Assembly: GCF_004522175.1 (NCBI RefSeq)
Contig: NZ_SDEB01000001.1
Span: forward strand, 62,001 to 126,000
Length of the DNA: 64,000 nucleotides
Direction of reading: 5' to 3'
From: Paracoccus ravus
GTDB lineage: Bacteria; Pseudomonadota; Alphaproteobacteria; Rhodobacterales; Rhodobacteraceae
Every line of letters begins with the position of its first letter. Position 1 is the stretch's first letter. The notes beneath the pieces were generated by a model. That model did no database searches, was not told where the DNA came from, and saw only the letters and a program-made list of their open reading frames with translations. Both the position numbers and the translations under genes were made by a program. Of this stretch, positions 1 through 8,991 are shown piece after piece.

Positions 1-16
1 ATTGAGAAGGACCACC

Positions 17-1207
17 ATGAGCCACCACTCTCTGCCGCGCCTTCGCGCCGGGACCGCCGCCATGCTTGCCTGCCTGCTGACGGTCGCGCCTGCCCTCGCG
101 CAAGAAACGTCAGGTGAGGCGCAGACTCAGAGCCAGTCCCCGGCCCCGAACTCGGCCCCTGCGACCGCGCCGGCAGCCGTGAGCCCGGCCGCCCCCGCGC
201 AGATGACCGCAGCCGAAGCTGCGACGACGTCTACCGTGGCCCCGACCTCCCCCGCGACCCCCTCGGATCTGGCTCAGGAAACCGTCCCGGCGACGCCCCT
301 GTCCCCTGTCACCAACGGCACGCCCGCCGTGCCTGCCGAGGCGACGACCGCATCGCCCGCAGAACCCACCGCCTCGACCGCGCCCGCGCCGGTCCAGCCT
401 GCCGAGACGACCGCCGATGCAGCGAGCGATGCCGCCGCCTCGTCGGGTGTGCTGCCTCAGGTGATCCAGGATGCGCTGGCGCCGCTTTCGCCGCAGGCGC
501 GCGACCCGAACCTGCCCCATGACCTGTCTCCGATGGGGATGTTCTGGGCCGCAGACTGGGTCGTCAAAGGCGTGATGATCGGCCTGGCCTTTGCCTCGGT
601 CGTGACCTGGACGGTACTGGTCGCGAAATTCCTTGAACTTGCGGGCGCCCTGAGCCGCGTGCAATCCGGCATCAACCGGGTCGAGACGGCTGGCAGCCTG
701 CCCGCCGCCCTCAAGGCGATCGGGCGGCGCAAGGACCCGGTATCCCGGATGATCCGGGCCGCGGCGACGGAATATGACCGTTCGGCCCCCGCGCTTGATC
801 AGGCCGGAGATACGGGGCTGAAGGAACGGGTCGAATCGCATCTCGACCGCATCGAAGCCGTTGCCGGCCGCCGCATGGGCCGAGGCACGGGCGTCCTTGC
901 CACGATCGGCTCGACCGCGCCTTTCGTGGGCCTGTTCGGTACGGTCTGGGGGATCATGAACAGCTTTATCGGCATTTCGGAATCGCAGACCACCAACCTT
1001 GCCGTGGTCGCCCCCGGCATCGCCGAGGCGCTGCTCGCGACCGCGATCGGCCTCGTCGCCGCCATCCCGGCGGTGGTGATCTACAACGTCTTTGCCCGTG
1101 CCATCACCGGCTACCGGCTGCGGCTGGCCAATGCCTCGGCCGGGGTGAAGCGCCTTGTCAGTCGCGACCTGGATTTCCGCGACGCAACCCAAACGCGCGA
1201 GGTCTGA
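17..1207 (+). CDS. exbB: ExbB-type proton channel subunit (TonB system)
   Basis: Inner-membrane proton-channel subunit of the ExbB-ExbD-TonB motor, which uses the proton motive force to drive outer-membrane uptake. The chosen ATG follows a GAGAAGG Shine-Dalgarno; an earlier in-frame TTG at base 2 has no support. Residues 1-29 are a signal peptide. Residues 30-150 are a long Ala/Pro/Thr-rich periplasmic stretch. The MotA/TolQ/ExbB fold follows, with membrane segments near 180-205, 295-318 and 327-360 and the motif [17 protein letters not shown]. At 396 residues it is much longer than enteric ExbB (about 240), owing to the N-terminal extension. It is followed after 3 bp by exbD. TolQ (40.8-41.5 kb) is a separate paralogue. 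Confidence 0.93.
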   Translation: MSHHSLPRLRAGTAAMLACLLTVAPALAQETSGEAQTQSQSPAPNSAPATAPAAVSPAAPAQMTAAEAATTSTVAPTSPATPSDLAQETVPATPLSPVTNGTPAVPAEATTASPAEPTASTAPAPVQPAETTADAASDAAASSGVLPQVIQDALAPLSPQARDPNLPHDLSPMGMFWAADWVVKGVMIGLAFASVVTWTVLVAKFLELAGALSRVQSGINRVETAGSLPAALKAIGRRKDPVSRMIRAAATEYDRSAPALDQAGDTGLKERVESHLDRIEAVAGRRMGRGTGVLATIGSTAPFVGLFGTVWGIMNSFIGISESQTTNLAVVAPGIAEALLATAIGLVAAIPAVVIYNVFARAITGYRLRLANASAGVKRLVSRDLDFRDATQTREV

Positions 1208-1210
1208 TCC

Positions 1211-1714
1211 ATGGCTGGTGGCGTCCGCGAATCCCAAGGCGACGATCTGGTCGAGAACCACGAGATCAACGTCACGCCCTTTATCGACGTCATGCTGGTG
1301 CTGCTCATCATCTTCATGGTGGCAGCACCTCTGGCGACGGTGGATGTGAATGTCGATCTTCCGGTCTCGAATGCGACGCCCGCCCAACGCCCCGATCAAC
1401 CTGTCTGGGTCACGGTCAAGCCCGACCTGACCCTGACTCTGGGCAATGATGACATTCCGGCGGGCGGTCTTGGCGCGGCGCTGGCCGAGGCGACCGGGAA
1501 TGACCGCGAGAAGCGGATCTTCCTGCGCGCGGACAAGGCGGTCACCTATGGCGACCTGATGGGCGTGATGAACACGCTGCGCGAGACCGGCTATCTCAAG
1601 ATCGCGCTGGTCGGACTGGAAACCACCGCAGCCCCGCCTGCCGCAGCGGACCCCGGATCGGTCACTCCGGCAAGTGCCAATCCTGCGGCAACGGCCCCGG
1701 TGGCCCAGCCATGA
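1211..1714 (+). CDS. exbD: ExbD biopolymer transport protein
   Basis: ExbD subunit of the TonB motor, with one membrane span and a periplasmic domain. The motif NVTPFIDVMLVLLIIFMVAAP at about residues 20-41 contains the conserved membrane Asp (residue 26) that carries protons in this family. At 167 aa it is slightly longer than usual because of an Ala/Pro/Thr-rich tail after residue 140. It starts 3 bp after exbB and overlaps the tonB start by 4 bp (ATGA), so translation of the three genes is probably coupled. Confidence 0.93.
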   Translation: MAGGVRESQGDDLVENHEINVTPFIDVMLVLLIIFMVAAPLATVDVNVDLPVSNATPAQRPDQPVWVTVKPDLTLTLGNDDIPAGGLGAALAEATGNDREKRIFLRADKAVTYGDLMGVMNTLRETGYLKIALVGLETTAAPPAAADPGSVTPASANPAATAPVAQP

Positions 1715-2562
1715 GTGCGCGGGCGGCGATAAGGGACGGCGCGCTCTGGGGCTCGGCGGCCGTTGTCGTTTTGGCCGCGCATCTGGGTGGCGCGATCTGG
1801 ATCATGCACCGCGCCGAGGCGGCCGCGCCTCCGGGGCTGCCTGACCCGATCTTTGTCGAACTCGCGCCATTGCCCGAAGCGGCCGCGCCGCCCGAAGAGG
1901 TCGAGAGCCCGGAGATGGCCGAGGCCGCACCCGAACAGGAACCTGAGCCCGAACCTGAGCCTGAGCCGGAACCCGAGCCGGAACCCGAACCCGCGCCGGA
2001 TTTCGTCATGGACCAGCCTCTGCCCGAGTTGGAGCCGCTGCCGGACATGAACACGCTTTTCCCGCCTTCGGCGGATGCGGTGGTCCTGCAATCTGCCCGC
2101 CCGAAGGCGCGTCCCGAGCGTCCTGAACCCGAGCCCGAGCCCAAGATCGTCCGCAAAGAGCCTGAGCCGAAGAAGGTCGAGAAGAAAAAGGCCGAGCAGG
2201 AGCAACCCGAACGCAAGGCGGCCACCGCGGTCCGTGCGCAGCAATCCAACCGGACGGCCGCGCCTCAGTCCCAGGGCGCGCAGCCCTCGGCGCGTCAGGT
2301 TGCAACCTGGCAGTCCAAGGTGCAGTCCACCGTCAACCGTCACATGCAGCGCGCCCGGCTCAAGCGCGGCGGTGTCAGCGTGACCATCGCCTTCACGATC
2401 AATGCGAATGGCAACGTCTCGCGCGGGAGGCTCAGCGGAACGACCGGCGACGCACAGACCGACGCGGCCCTGTCGCGTCAGGCGGCAAGCCTGCCGCGCA
2501 TGCCTGCGCATCCCTCGGGCAAGGCAATTCCGGTCACCCTGCCTGTGACGATCAAGCGCTGA
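1711..2562 (+). CDS. tonB: TonB energy transducer
   Basis: Periplasm-spanning energy transducer that couples ExbBD to TonB-dependent receptors. The 283-residue protein has one N-terminal membrane anchor (about residues 13-31). A periplasm-spanning linker follows with uninterrupted Glu-Pro repeats at about residues 72-92, then Lys/Glu-rich sequence. The C-terminal TonB domain (about 195-283) includes VTIAFTINANGNV. No TonB-dependent receptor is in the window, so the cargo is unknown. Its last 11 bp overlap the 3' end of the convergent oxyR. Confidence 0.92.
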   Translation: MSARAAIRDGALWGSAAVVVLAAHLGGAIWIMHRAEAAAPPGLPDPIFVELAPLPEAAAPPEEVESPEMAEAAPEQEPEPEPEPEPEPEPEPEPAPDFVMDQPLPELEPLPDMNTLFPPSADAVVLQSARPKARPERPEPEPEPKIVRKEPEPKKVEKKKAEQEQPERKAATAVRAQQSNRTAAPQSQGAQPSARQVATWQSKVQSTVNRHMQRARLKRGGVSVTIAFTINANGNVSRGRLSGTTGDAQTDAALSRQAASLPRMPAHPSGKAIPVTLPVTIKR

Positions 2563-3475
2563 GCGGCTCGACCCCCAGTGCCGGAGCGAGGCCACGGATC
2601 ACCGCGGCCAAGGCCCGGGCATCCGTTCCGGCTTCGGCGTTTCGCCGCCACACGACGGCCAGTTCCCGCGAGGGTTCCGGCGTCGCAAAGGGCACGATGC
2701 GCAACCGGTTGTCACGGTTCTCGTCCTGCAGGGCAAGGCGCGGGATCAGCGTCATCCCCAGCCCGCTGGACACCATCCGCATCAAGGTCGCCATCGAGGC
2801 TGCCTCGAGATTGACCTTGCGACGCGGATTGCGCAGCCCGCAGATGTCGAGCGCCTGATCGCGCAGGCAATGTCCGTCGGCAAGCAGCAGCAGCCGTTCG
2901 GTCTCGATGCTTTCGGGCCGTGCCGGTCCGGACAGAAAAGTCGTGTCATCCTCGGACAGGGCGATGAGAAACCCGTCCTGAAGCACCGGCTCGGCGATGA
3001 TCGCGGGATCGGTGACCGGCAGCGCCATGAGCCCAGCATCAAAGCGGTGGCTGGCGACACCGGCCAGCAGATCGTCGGTCACCACCTCATGCAGTTCCAG
3101 ATCGAGGCCGGGATAGGTCTCGCGCAGGGCAGGGATAAGATGCGGGATCAGATAGGGCGCGACGGTCGGGATGATCGCGAGCCGCAATTTGCCCGAGAGC
3201 GGGGAATGGCCCGCCCGGGCCACCGCCTGCAACCGTTGCGCGGAATCCATCAATTCCTGCGCGATGGGCAAGAGACGCTCGCCCAAAGCGGTCAGGCGTA
3301 CGGGCCCGGTCCCTGCCCCGCGCTGAAAAACCGCGCCACCAAGTCGCGCCTCGAGTTGCGCGATCTGGCTGGAGAGGCCGGGCTGCGAGACATTGGACAC
3401 TTCGGCCGCCCTGCCGAAATTCCGCAAACGGGCGACGGCAAGGAAATAGGTGATCTGGCGCAGGGTAAAGTTCAT
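2552..3475 (-). CDS. oxyR: OxyR-type LysR hydrogen peroxide sensor
   Basis: LysR-family transcription factor of 307 aa. The N-terminal winged helix-turn-helix (about 1-60) contains SNVSQPGLSSQIAQLE. The effector domain carries GHCLRDQALDIC with cysteines at 203 and 212, matching in spacing and context the redox-active pair C199/C208 of E. coli OxyR. It should therefore sense peroxide by disulfide formation. No catalase or peroxidase target is adjacent. The 3' end overlaps tonB by 11 bp in convergent orientation. The OxyR assignment rests on the cysteine motif, which ordinary LysR proteins lack. Confidence 0.9.
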   Translation of the reverse strand: MNFTLRQITYFLAVARLRNFGRAAEVSNVSQPGLSSQIAQLEARLGGAVFQRGAGTGPVRLTALGERLLPIAQELMDSAQRLQAVARAGHSPLSGKLRLAIIPTVAPYLIPHLIPALRETYPGLDLELHEVVTDDLLAGVASHRFDAGLMALPVTDPAIIAEPVLQDGFLIALSEDDTTFLSGPARPESIETERLLLLADGHCLRDQALDICGLRNPRRKVNLEAASMATLMRMVSSGLGMTLIPRLALQDENRDNRLRIVPFATPEPSRELAVVWRRNAEAGTDARALAAVIRGLAPALGVEPLSA

Positions 3476-3515
3476 AAGCCCTGATTATCACGACACGCGG
3501 GAATAAGAACCCCGA

Positions 3516-4796
3516 TCATTCATTGCGCAGCGCGCGGGACACCAGCAGCTTGTCGATGCGCCTGCCGTCCAGATCGACCACCTCGATCCGCCAGCCATCC
3601 CACTCGACCCGATCCCCGATCTGAGGGATCGCGCCGGCCAGATCCAGCACCAGCCCGGCCACGGTCGAGAAATCATGATCCTCGGGCAGCGGCACGGCGA
3701 GGCGGTCAGCGAATTCATCCACCGGCATCCAGCCCGCGACCAAAAGGCTGCCATCGTCTCGCTGGATCACCTTGGGCTCGTCATCATCCATCCCCGAGAA
3801 CTCGCCGGTGATCGCCTCAAGCACGTCCATCGGGGTGACGACACCCTCGAAATGGCCGTATTCGTCATAGACCAGCAGCATCTGCCCCGGCGACGCACGC
3901 AGGCGCGCAATCACCTCGGGCGCATCCATCGTCTCGGGAATGATCGGGGCGGGCTTCATCACCTCGCGCAGGTCGAGTTTCGGATTGTTCACGGCGATCA
4001 GGTCGGCGCTCGCCACCACGCCGATCATCTCGTTCTCGTTCCCGTCGCTGACGGGCAGACGGGTGCGATGGCTTTCCTGGAACTTGCGCGCGATCACCGC
4101 ATAGCTGTCGCCGACATCCACCGCCGGGATGTCGCGGCGCGGCGTCATCAGCCCGCGTGCCGAACGGTCGGCGATCCGCATGACCCCGGCGATCATCTCG
4201 GTTTCGGCGCGATGCATGACGCCTGCGCTTTCGGCCTCGGCGATGACGAGGCGGATCTCTTCATCCGAGATGCCGTGATTGTCGCCCCCGGTCTGGCGCA
4301 GGAGCGACAGCACCAGCTTGCCCGACTTGTCGAGCAGCCAGACGAGCGGCGCGGCGATGCGCGAGATGGTCCGCATCAAGGGCGCGACCCGCACCGCCAC
4401 GGATTCGGGCGAGCGCAGGGCGATCTGCTTGGGCACAAGCTCGCCCAGAATGAGCGACAGATAGGTGATCGCGACGACCACGCCGCCCATTCCCAAGGGC
4501 TGCGCCAACGAGGCCGGCACCCCCCAGCCGGGCAGCGCCGCCGCCAACCGCGCGCCCAGCGTCGCCCCCGAGAATGCACCCGACAAGACGCCGACCAGCG
4601 TGATCCCGATCTGGACCGAGGAAAGGAAGCGGCCCGGATCCTCGGCAAGGCGGATCGCCGTGGCCGCCCCGCGATTGCCTCGGTCGGCCAGAACGCGCAG
4701 CCGCGCCGGACGCGCCGAGACGATGGCCAGCTCGGACATGGCCAAGAGGCCATTGAGCAGGGTCAGAAGGACAACGATGGTGATTTCAATCCACAT
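3516..4796 (-). CDS. CNNM/CorC family membrane protein (hemolysin-like)
   Basis: Membrane protein of the HlyC/CorC (UPF0053, CNNM) family, 426 aa. It has an N-terminal DUF21 membrane domain (about 1-190, several hydrophobic segments), a pair of CBS domains (about 205-335) and a C-terminal CorC_HlyC transporter-associated domain (about 345-425). Relatives are linked to magnesium or cobalt efflux and divalent-cation homeostasis. The 'hemolysin' label is historical. It lies 40 bp downstream of the ExoD-like gene on the same strand, so the two may be co-transcribed. Confidence 0.9.
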   Translation of the reverse strand: MWIEITIVVLLTLLNGLLAMSELAIVSARPARLRVLADRGNRGAATAIRLAEDPGRFLSSVQIGITLVGVLSGAFSGATLGARLAAALPGWGVPASLAQPLGMGGVVVAITYLSLILGELVPKQIALRSPESVAVRVAPLMRTISRIAAPLVWLLDKSGKLVLSLLRQTGGDNHGISDEEIRLVIAEAESAGVMHRAETEMIAGVMRIADRSARGLMTPRRDIPAVDVGDSYAVIARKFQESHRTRLPVSDGNENEMIGVVASADLIAVNNPKLDLREVMKPAPIIPETMDAPEVIARLRASPGQMLLVYDEYGHFEGVVTPMDVLEAITGEFSGMDDDEPKVIQRDDGSLLVAGWMPVDEFADRLAVPLPEDHDFSTVAGLVLDLAGAIPQIGDRVEWDGWRIEVVDLDGRRIDKLLVSRALRNE

Positions 4797-4835
4797 GGGA
4801 AAAGGCTCGGTTCCGGACAGAGGGCGCGCGACGCC

Positions 4836-5561
4836 TCAGGCAAGCGCACGCGAGAGGACAAAGATCGCGGCCTTGATCATCGCATAGACGACCCCGACCG
4901 CGATAACGAAAGACGCGATGCCGCACAGCGCCCCGAGGGCGGTCCAAAGACCGTCCCTTTCCAGCAGACCCAGCATCATCACGCTGATGGCGAAGGCGGG
5001 CGGCATATTGCCCAGCGGCACGGGCAGAAGCAGGACGACCGACAGGACAAGGCAAAGCCCGCCCACCACGCGCTCGGCCGAGGGCGATACCAGCATCTCG
5101 AGCCGGGGCTTGAGCAAGCGCTCCAGCGCGGCAAGGACCGGCGTCACCCGCCGCATCATCCCTCCGAATACCGAACGCGAGATCGAACGGCGCGAGATCA
5201 CCGGCGGCAGCCAGGGCCGTTGCCCGGTCATCTGCTGCCAAGACAGATAGATCAGCGGCCAGCCCAGGATCGCCGACAGGCCCGGCGGGGCCGGAACCAC
5301 ATTCGGCGCGGCAAAGATCAGGATCAGCGCGGCCAGAGCCCGGCCCGGCATCAACGACAGCAGATCGGTCATTGCGATACGGTCGCGCGATTCGTCCTGT
5401 GCAAGCTCGGTCAGGCGCTGCGACAGGCTCTTGCGCGCGCGGCGCTTCTGCGGGCCGGGTTCCGGCGCGGATTCATCCTCGGGCGCGGGGATGACGGGAA
5501 CGACATCGCCCGGCCCGCTTCGTCGAGGGGGCTCGGACCTGTCGGAAATGTCGTCGATCAT
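4836..5561 (-). CDS. exoD: ExoD-family exopolysaccharide synthesis protein
   Basis: 241-aa membrane protein of the ExoD family (PF06055), first linked to exopolysaccharide production and alkaline tolerance in Sinorhizobium. The N-terminal 60 residues are polar. A hydrophobic core contains FAAPNVVPAPPGLSAILGWP, the family hallmark, and several more membrane segments reach to the C-terminus. The ATG at 5561 has only a weak Shine-Dalgarno and the true start may be a little further in. The molecular function of the family is not settled. Confidence 0.85.
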   Translation of the reverse strand: MIDDISDRSEPPRRSGPGDVVPVIPAPEDESAPEPGPQKRRARKSLSQRLTELAQDESRDRIAMTDLLSLMPGRALAALILIFAAPNVVPAPPGLSAILGWPLIYLSWQQMTGQRPWLPPVISRRSISRSVFGGMMRRVTPVLAALERLLKPRLEMLVSPSAERVVGGLCLVLSVVLLLPVPLGNMPPAFAISVMMLGLLERDGLWTALGALCGIASFVIAVGVVYAMIKAAIFVLSRALA

Positions 5562-5658
5562 CGAGCTATCGGCGGCTGCTTTCCGTGAAAGGATGCGTTC
5601 AGTCTAGCGAAACTGGCCGCAAGAACAACCGCCGATGACATTGCGTGATCTGAGGCCG

Positions 5659-6783
5659 TCAGGTCGGCTTGAAAAGCGATTTCAGCGTCGAGGGCTGGCA
5701 GCGCAGATATTGCGGCGAGGCCGTGACGGTGGCCCCCAGTTCGGCCGCGACATGCCAGGGCCAGCGCGGGTCGTAAAGCACGGTGCGCGCCACCGCGACC
5801 ATATCGGCGTCCCCGGTCGAGATGATCGCCTCGGCCTGCTGCGCATCGGTGATAAGACCGACGGCAATGACCGGGATGCTGACCGCCTGCTTGACCGCGC
5901 GTGCCAGCGGCACCTGATAGTTCGGGCCAACCGGGATCTTCTGGCGCGGGTCGAGGCCGCCGCTCGACACATGGATCGCCGCGCAACCGCGCGCTTCCAA
6001 CTCTTTCGAAATGGCGACGGTGCTTTCGCTGTCCCAGCCGCCCTCTTCCCAATCGGCGGCATCGACCCAATCCGTTCCGGACAGCCGGACGGTCACCGGA
6101 TAGCCCTCGGGGACGGCCGCCTTGACCGCATCGAACACTTCAAGCGGGAAGCGCATCCGGTTTTCCAGACTGCCGCCATATTCGTCGCTGCGCTTGTTCG
6201 ACAGGGGCGAGAGGAACTGATGCAGCAGATAGCCATGCGCGGCATGGATCTGGATCGCGTCGATCCCCAGCCGGACCGAACGGCGCGCCGCCTCGGCAAA
6301 GGCGTCGCGCACACGGTCCATGCCCGCGCGGTCCAGCGCGACGGGGGCGTTGTCGCTTGCCGCGAAGGGCAGGTCCGAGGCCGAGACGGTCTGCCACCCA
6401 TTCGCGTGATCCGGCGCGATCTGCGCGCCACCATCCCAGGGTTTCGCGCTCGACGCCTTGCGTCCGGCATGGGCAAGCTGGATCGCGATGGGCATGTTTG
6501 ACCATGCCCGCACGCCTTTCAGAACACGCTCCATCGCGGCCTCGGTCTCGTCGTCCCACAGGCCCACATCGCCATAGCTGATGCGGCCTTCGGGAACGAC
6601 CGCGGTCGCCTCGATGGTCAGGATGCCCGCGCCAGACTGCGCCAGCATCCCCAGATGCGTCAGGTGCCAGTCGGTCATCTTGCCGTTTTCGGCCGAATAT
6701 TGGCACATGGGCGCGATGACGATGCGGTTGGCAAGGGTCGAGCCGCCAATGGTGATCGGCTCAAAAAGCTTGGATTGGGGCAT
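5659..6783 (-). CDS. Old yellow enzyme family NADH:flavin oxidoreductase (YqjM-like)
   Basis: FMN-dependent ene-reductase of the old-yellow-enzyme family, 374 aa. The start MPQSKLFEPI follows a strong AGGAGG Shine-Dalgarno; the open frame continues about 74 codons upstream without support. Visible features are APMCQYSAENG near the FMN site, IQIHAAHGYLLHQFLSP with the active-site HxAHGY, and RSDEYGGSLENRMRFPLEV. These fit the YqjM subgroup. It is the last gene of the leftward hut/ABC transporter array, 64 bp past the ABC ATPase. It may belong to the same transcript, but no step of histidine breakdown needs it, so its substrate is unknown. Confidence 0.9.
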   Translation of the reverse strand: MPQSKLFEPITIGGSTLANRIVIAPMCQYSAENGKMTDWHLTHLGMLAQSGAGILTIEATAVVPEGRISYGDVGLWDDETEAAMERVLKGVRAWSNMPIAIQLAHAGRKASSAKPWDGGAQIAPDHANGWQTVSASDLPFAASDNAPVALDRAGMDRVRDAFAEAARRSVRLGIDAIQIHAAHGYLLHQFLSPLSNKRSDEYGGSLENRMRFPLEVFDAVKAAVPEGYPVTVRLSGTDWVDAADWEEGGWDSESTVAISKELEARGCAAIHVSSGGLDPRQKIPVGPNYQVPLARAVKQAVSIPVIAVGLITDAQQAEAIISTGDADMVAVARTVLYDPRWPWHVAAELGATVTASPQYLRCQPSTLKSLFKPT

Positions 6784-6847
6784 GGCGCCCTCCTGCTGAT
6801 GTTTCCCGAAATGAGTTAGTCGGCAGGAGGCGCTTGGCAAGCCCCGA

Positions 6848-7618
6848 TCAGAAACTGTTCCGCTCGTGATAGGTGCGCAGGAAGGATTGGATGCGCGGAT
6901 CGGCAGGCTGGTGCAGGATGCGGTCGGGCGTATCGACGCCGACCAGCTCGCCCTTTTCCATGAAGGCGACCTGATCCGCGACATGGGCAGCAAAGCCCAT
7001 CTCATGGGTCACGACGACCATGGTCATGCCTTCGGCGGCCAGCGTTTTCATCACGTTCAGCACCTCACCGACCAGTTCCGGGTCAAGCGCCGAGGTCGGC
7101 TCGTCGAACAGCATCAGCCGCGGCTCCATCGCGATGGCGCGGGCGATGGCGACGCGCTGCTGCTGGCCGCCCGACAGACGCAGGGGATGGTTCTCCATCT
7201 TGTCGGCGAGGCCCACCTTGGTCAGGGCGGCACTCGCGCGCTCATGCGCCTCGGCCTTGCCCATGCCGCGCACGCGGATCAGCCCCTCGGCCACGTTCTC
7301 GCGCGCGGTCATATGCGGCCACAGGTTGAACTGCTGGAAGACCATGCCGATGGAGCGCCGCATCTCGCGCAGCTTGCGGCCCGACATCTTCCTGCCGGGG
7401 GCGTCATAGCCCATCATCTGCCCGTCGATGCGGATCTCGCCCGAGTCGTATTCCTCGAGGAAGTTGATGCAGCGCAGCAGCGTGGACTTGCCCGAGCCGG
7501 ACGGCCCGATCAGGCAGGTCACCTTGCCCGGCAGGATGTTCAGATCGACATCCTTCAGCGCGTGAAAGGGGCCATAGAATTTGTTGACCTTGCGGATCTC
7601 GACAGAGGAAGCCTGCAT
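6848..7618 (-). CDS. Polar amino-acid ABC transporter ATP-binding protein
   Basis: ATPase subunit of a polar amino-acid importer (GlnQ/HisP family), 256 aa. It has Walker [10 protein letters not shown], a Q-loop [11 protein letters not shown], signature [14 protein letters not shown], Walker [15 protein letters not shown] and a switch His in [10 protein letters not shown]. It ends a four-gene importer cassette (binding protein, two permeases, ATPase) immediately downstream of hutU. Histidine or urocanate is therefore the most likely cargo, but this comes from context only. Confidence 0.93.
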   Translation of the reverse strand: MQASSVEIRKVNKFYGPFHALKDVDLNILPGKVTCLIGPSGSGKSTLLRCINFLEEYDSGEIRIDGQMMGYDAPGRKMSGRKLREMRRSIGMVFQQFNLWPHMTARENVAEGLIRVRGMGKAEAHERASAALTKVGLADKMENHPLRLSGGQQQRVAIARAIAMEPRLMLFDEPTSALDPELVGEVLNVMKTLAAEGMTMVVVTHEMGFAAHVADQVAFMEKGELVGVDTPDRILHQPADPRIQSFLRTYHERNSF

Positions 7619-7620
7619 CC

Positions 7621-8283
7621 TCAGGTCCTTTCGATCAGATGTTTGGTGATGCGCGCCTCGAACCGGCGACCGACGCGCGAGATGGTTTCCACGAGCAGCC
7701 AGAAGAACAGCGCGAGCACGAGATTCGCCTCAAGGAAACGGAAGGTCTCGGTGGACATGCGGTTCACCTGATACATCAGTTCGGGCACCGTGATGATGGA
7801 CAGGATCACGGTTTCCTTGGTCAGGATGATCGAGAAGTTGATCAGCGCGGGCAGCGACGAGACCAGCCCCAAGGGCAGCAGGATGCGGCGCACGATCGAA
7901 AGCTCGGTCATGCCGATGGCGCGGGCGGCCTCGATCTGGCCATGCGGCACAGCGCGGAAGCCCGAGCGGAAAATCTCGGCGAAATAGGGGCTGCCGTAGA
8001 TGGTCAGGCCCAGAAGCCCGGCGGGCAGCGCATCCAGCCTGAGGCCGATCAGCGGCCCGCCGTAATAAAGGACGAAAAGCTGCACGAGGAAGGGCGTGCC
8101 CCGGATCACCTCGATATAGGCTTGGACGATCCAGCGGATATATTTCGGGGCGTAGCGCTGGATCAGCGCGATGACCAGTCCCAGCGCCATGCCAAAGACC
8201 GTCCCCAGCGCCCAGCACAGGATCGTATTGCCAAACCCCTTGAGCAGTGCGGGGCCGTATTGTTGAAAGATCGAGAAATCCAT
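7621..8283 (-). CDS. Amino-acid ABC transporter permease (HisM/GlnP family)
   Basis: Membrane permease of about 220 aa with the HEQRO-family fold typical of polar amino-acid importers. It includes [24 protein letters not shown] and the EAA loop ([20 protein letters not shown]) that contacts the ATPase. The ATG at 8283 gives a 1-bp TGATG overlap with the upstream permease; a GTG at 8286 is the alternative. It pairs with the next permease to form a heterodimer. Confidence 0.92.
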   Translation of the reverse strand: MDFSIFQQYGPALLKGFGNTILCWALGTVFGMALGLVIALIQRYAPKYIRWIVQAYIEVIRGTPFLVQLFVLYYGGPLIGLRLDALPAGLLGLTIYGSPYFAEIFRSGFRAVPHGQIEAARAIGMTELSIVRRILLPLGLVSSLPALINFSIILTKETVILSIITVPELMYQVNRMSTETFRFLEANLVLALFFWLLVETISRVGRRFEARITKHLIERT

Positions 8284-8930
8284 CACACGGCCGTCCTGTG
8301 TTCAAGGTAGCGCCCCAGAGCCGCAAGGCAGAGGTTGATCGCCAGATAGATGCAGGCGGCCGCGATATAGACCTCGAGCGGGCGGAAGGTCGTCGCGGCC
8401 TGCGCCTGACTCGCGCGGGTAATCTCGAGGATGCCCACGACCGAGACGAGCGACGAGGCTTTGACCAGCAGGATCAGTTCATTGATCAGCGCAGGCAGCG
8501 ACAGCGTCACGGCTTGCGGCAGGACCACGCGGGTCCAGACGTCGCGGGGGGTCATGCCGATGGCGAGGGCGGCCTCTGACTGGCCTTTGGGCAAGGCGGC
8601 GATGGCACCGCGCCAGATCTCGGAAATATAGGCGCTGGCACAGATGCCCACGGTCACCACGGCCGCGACGGTGGCCGGCACGTCCAGCCCGATCACCGGC
8701 AGGGTGTAATAGAACACCAGAAGCTGCACGAGCAGCGGCACGCCGCGCAGGAAGCTGACCCAGACGGCGGCAAAGCGCCGCAGCGCTGCATAAGGCGACA
8801 GCCGTGCGGCGCAGATGAGCGCGCCGATCACCAGCCCAAGCCCGATGCCCAGAACCGAGATCAAGAGCGTATAGCGCGCCGCCCAGATGAGCGGCCAGAA
8901 ACTTTCGAGAAAGACCGGGAAGGAAAACAT
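8283..8930 (-). CDS. Amino-acid ABC transporter permease (HisQ/GlnP family)
   Basis: Second permease of the importer, 215 aa, with about five membrane segments, RGVPLLVQLLVFYYTLP and the ATPase-contacting EAA loop (ALAIGMTPRDVWTRVVLPQA). It lies 61 bp after the binding-protein gene, from which it is separated by a strong stem-loop, and overlaps the following permease. The ATG follows a GGAAGG-like Shine-Dalgarno. Confidence 0.92.
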   Translation of the reverse strand: MFSFPVFLESFWPLIWAARYTLLISVLGIGLGLVIGALICAARLSPYAALRRFAAVWVSFLRGVPLLVQLLVFYYTLPVIGLDVPATVAAVVTVGICASAYISEIWRGAIAALPKGQSEAALAIGMTPRDVWTRVVLPQAVTLSLPALINELILLVKASSLVSVVGILEITRASQAQAATTFRPLEVYIAAACIYLAINLCLAALGRYLEHRTAV

Positions 8931-8956
8931 TTACGTCTCGTCTTGGCCCAAGAAAA

Positions 8957-8982
8957 CGGGCGGGGAATGGCTTCCCCGCCCG
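8957..8982 (-). terminator. Intercistronic stem-loop between binding protein and permease
   Basis: A perfect 11-bp GC-rich stem (CGGGCGGGGAA / TTCCCCGCCCG) with a 4-nt loop. On the leftward transcript it is followed by TTTTCTT. It sits 9 bp after the stop codon of the binding protein. In ABC operons such elements typically stop a fraction of transcripts or protect the upstream message, giving more binding protein than permease. Confidence 0.75.
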
Positions 8983-8991
8983 CCGATCGGC

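Noticed and set aside
110..1399. 429-codon open frame on the - strand
   Set aside because: Antisense to exbB/exbD. The translation is almost entirely Arg/Gly/His and has no family pattern.
1930..2000. Glu-Pro codon repeats in tonB as a possible CRISPR or tandem DNA repeat
   Set aside because: The repeats are in frame, have no spacers and encode the known Glu-Pro linker of TonB.
3675..5588. 637-codon open frame on the + strand
   Set aside because: It lies antisense across the CNNM/CorC and ExoD-like genes. The translation is His/Arg/Asp-rich with no known domain, typical of GC-rich antisense frames.
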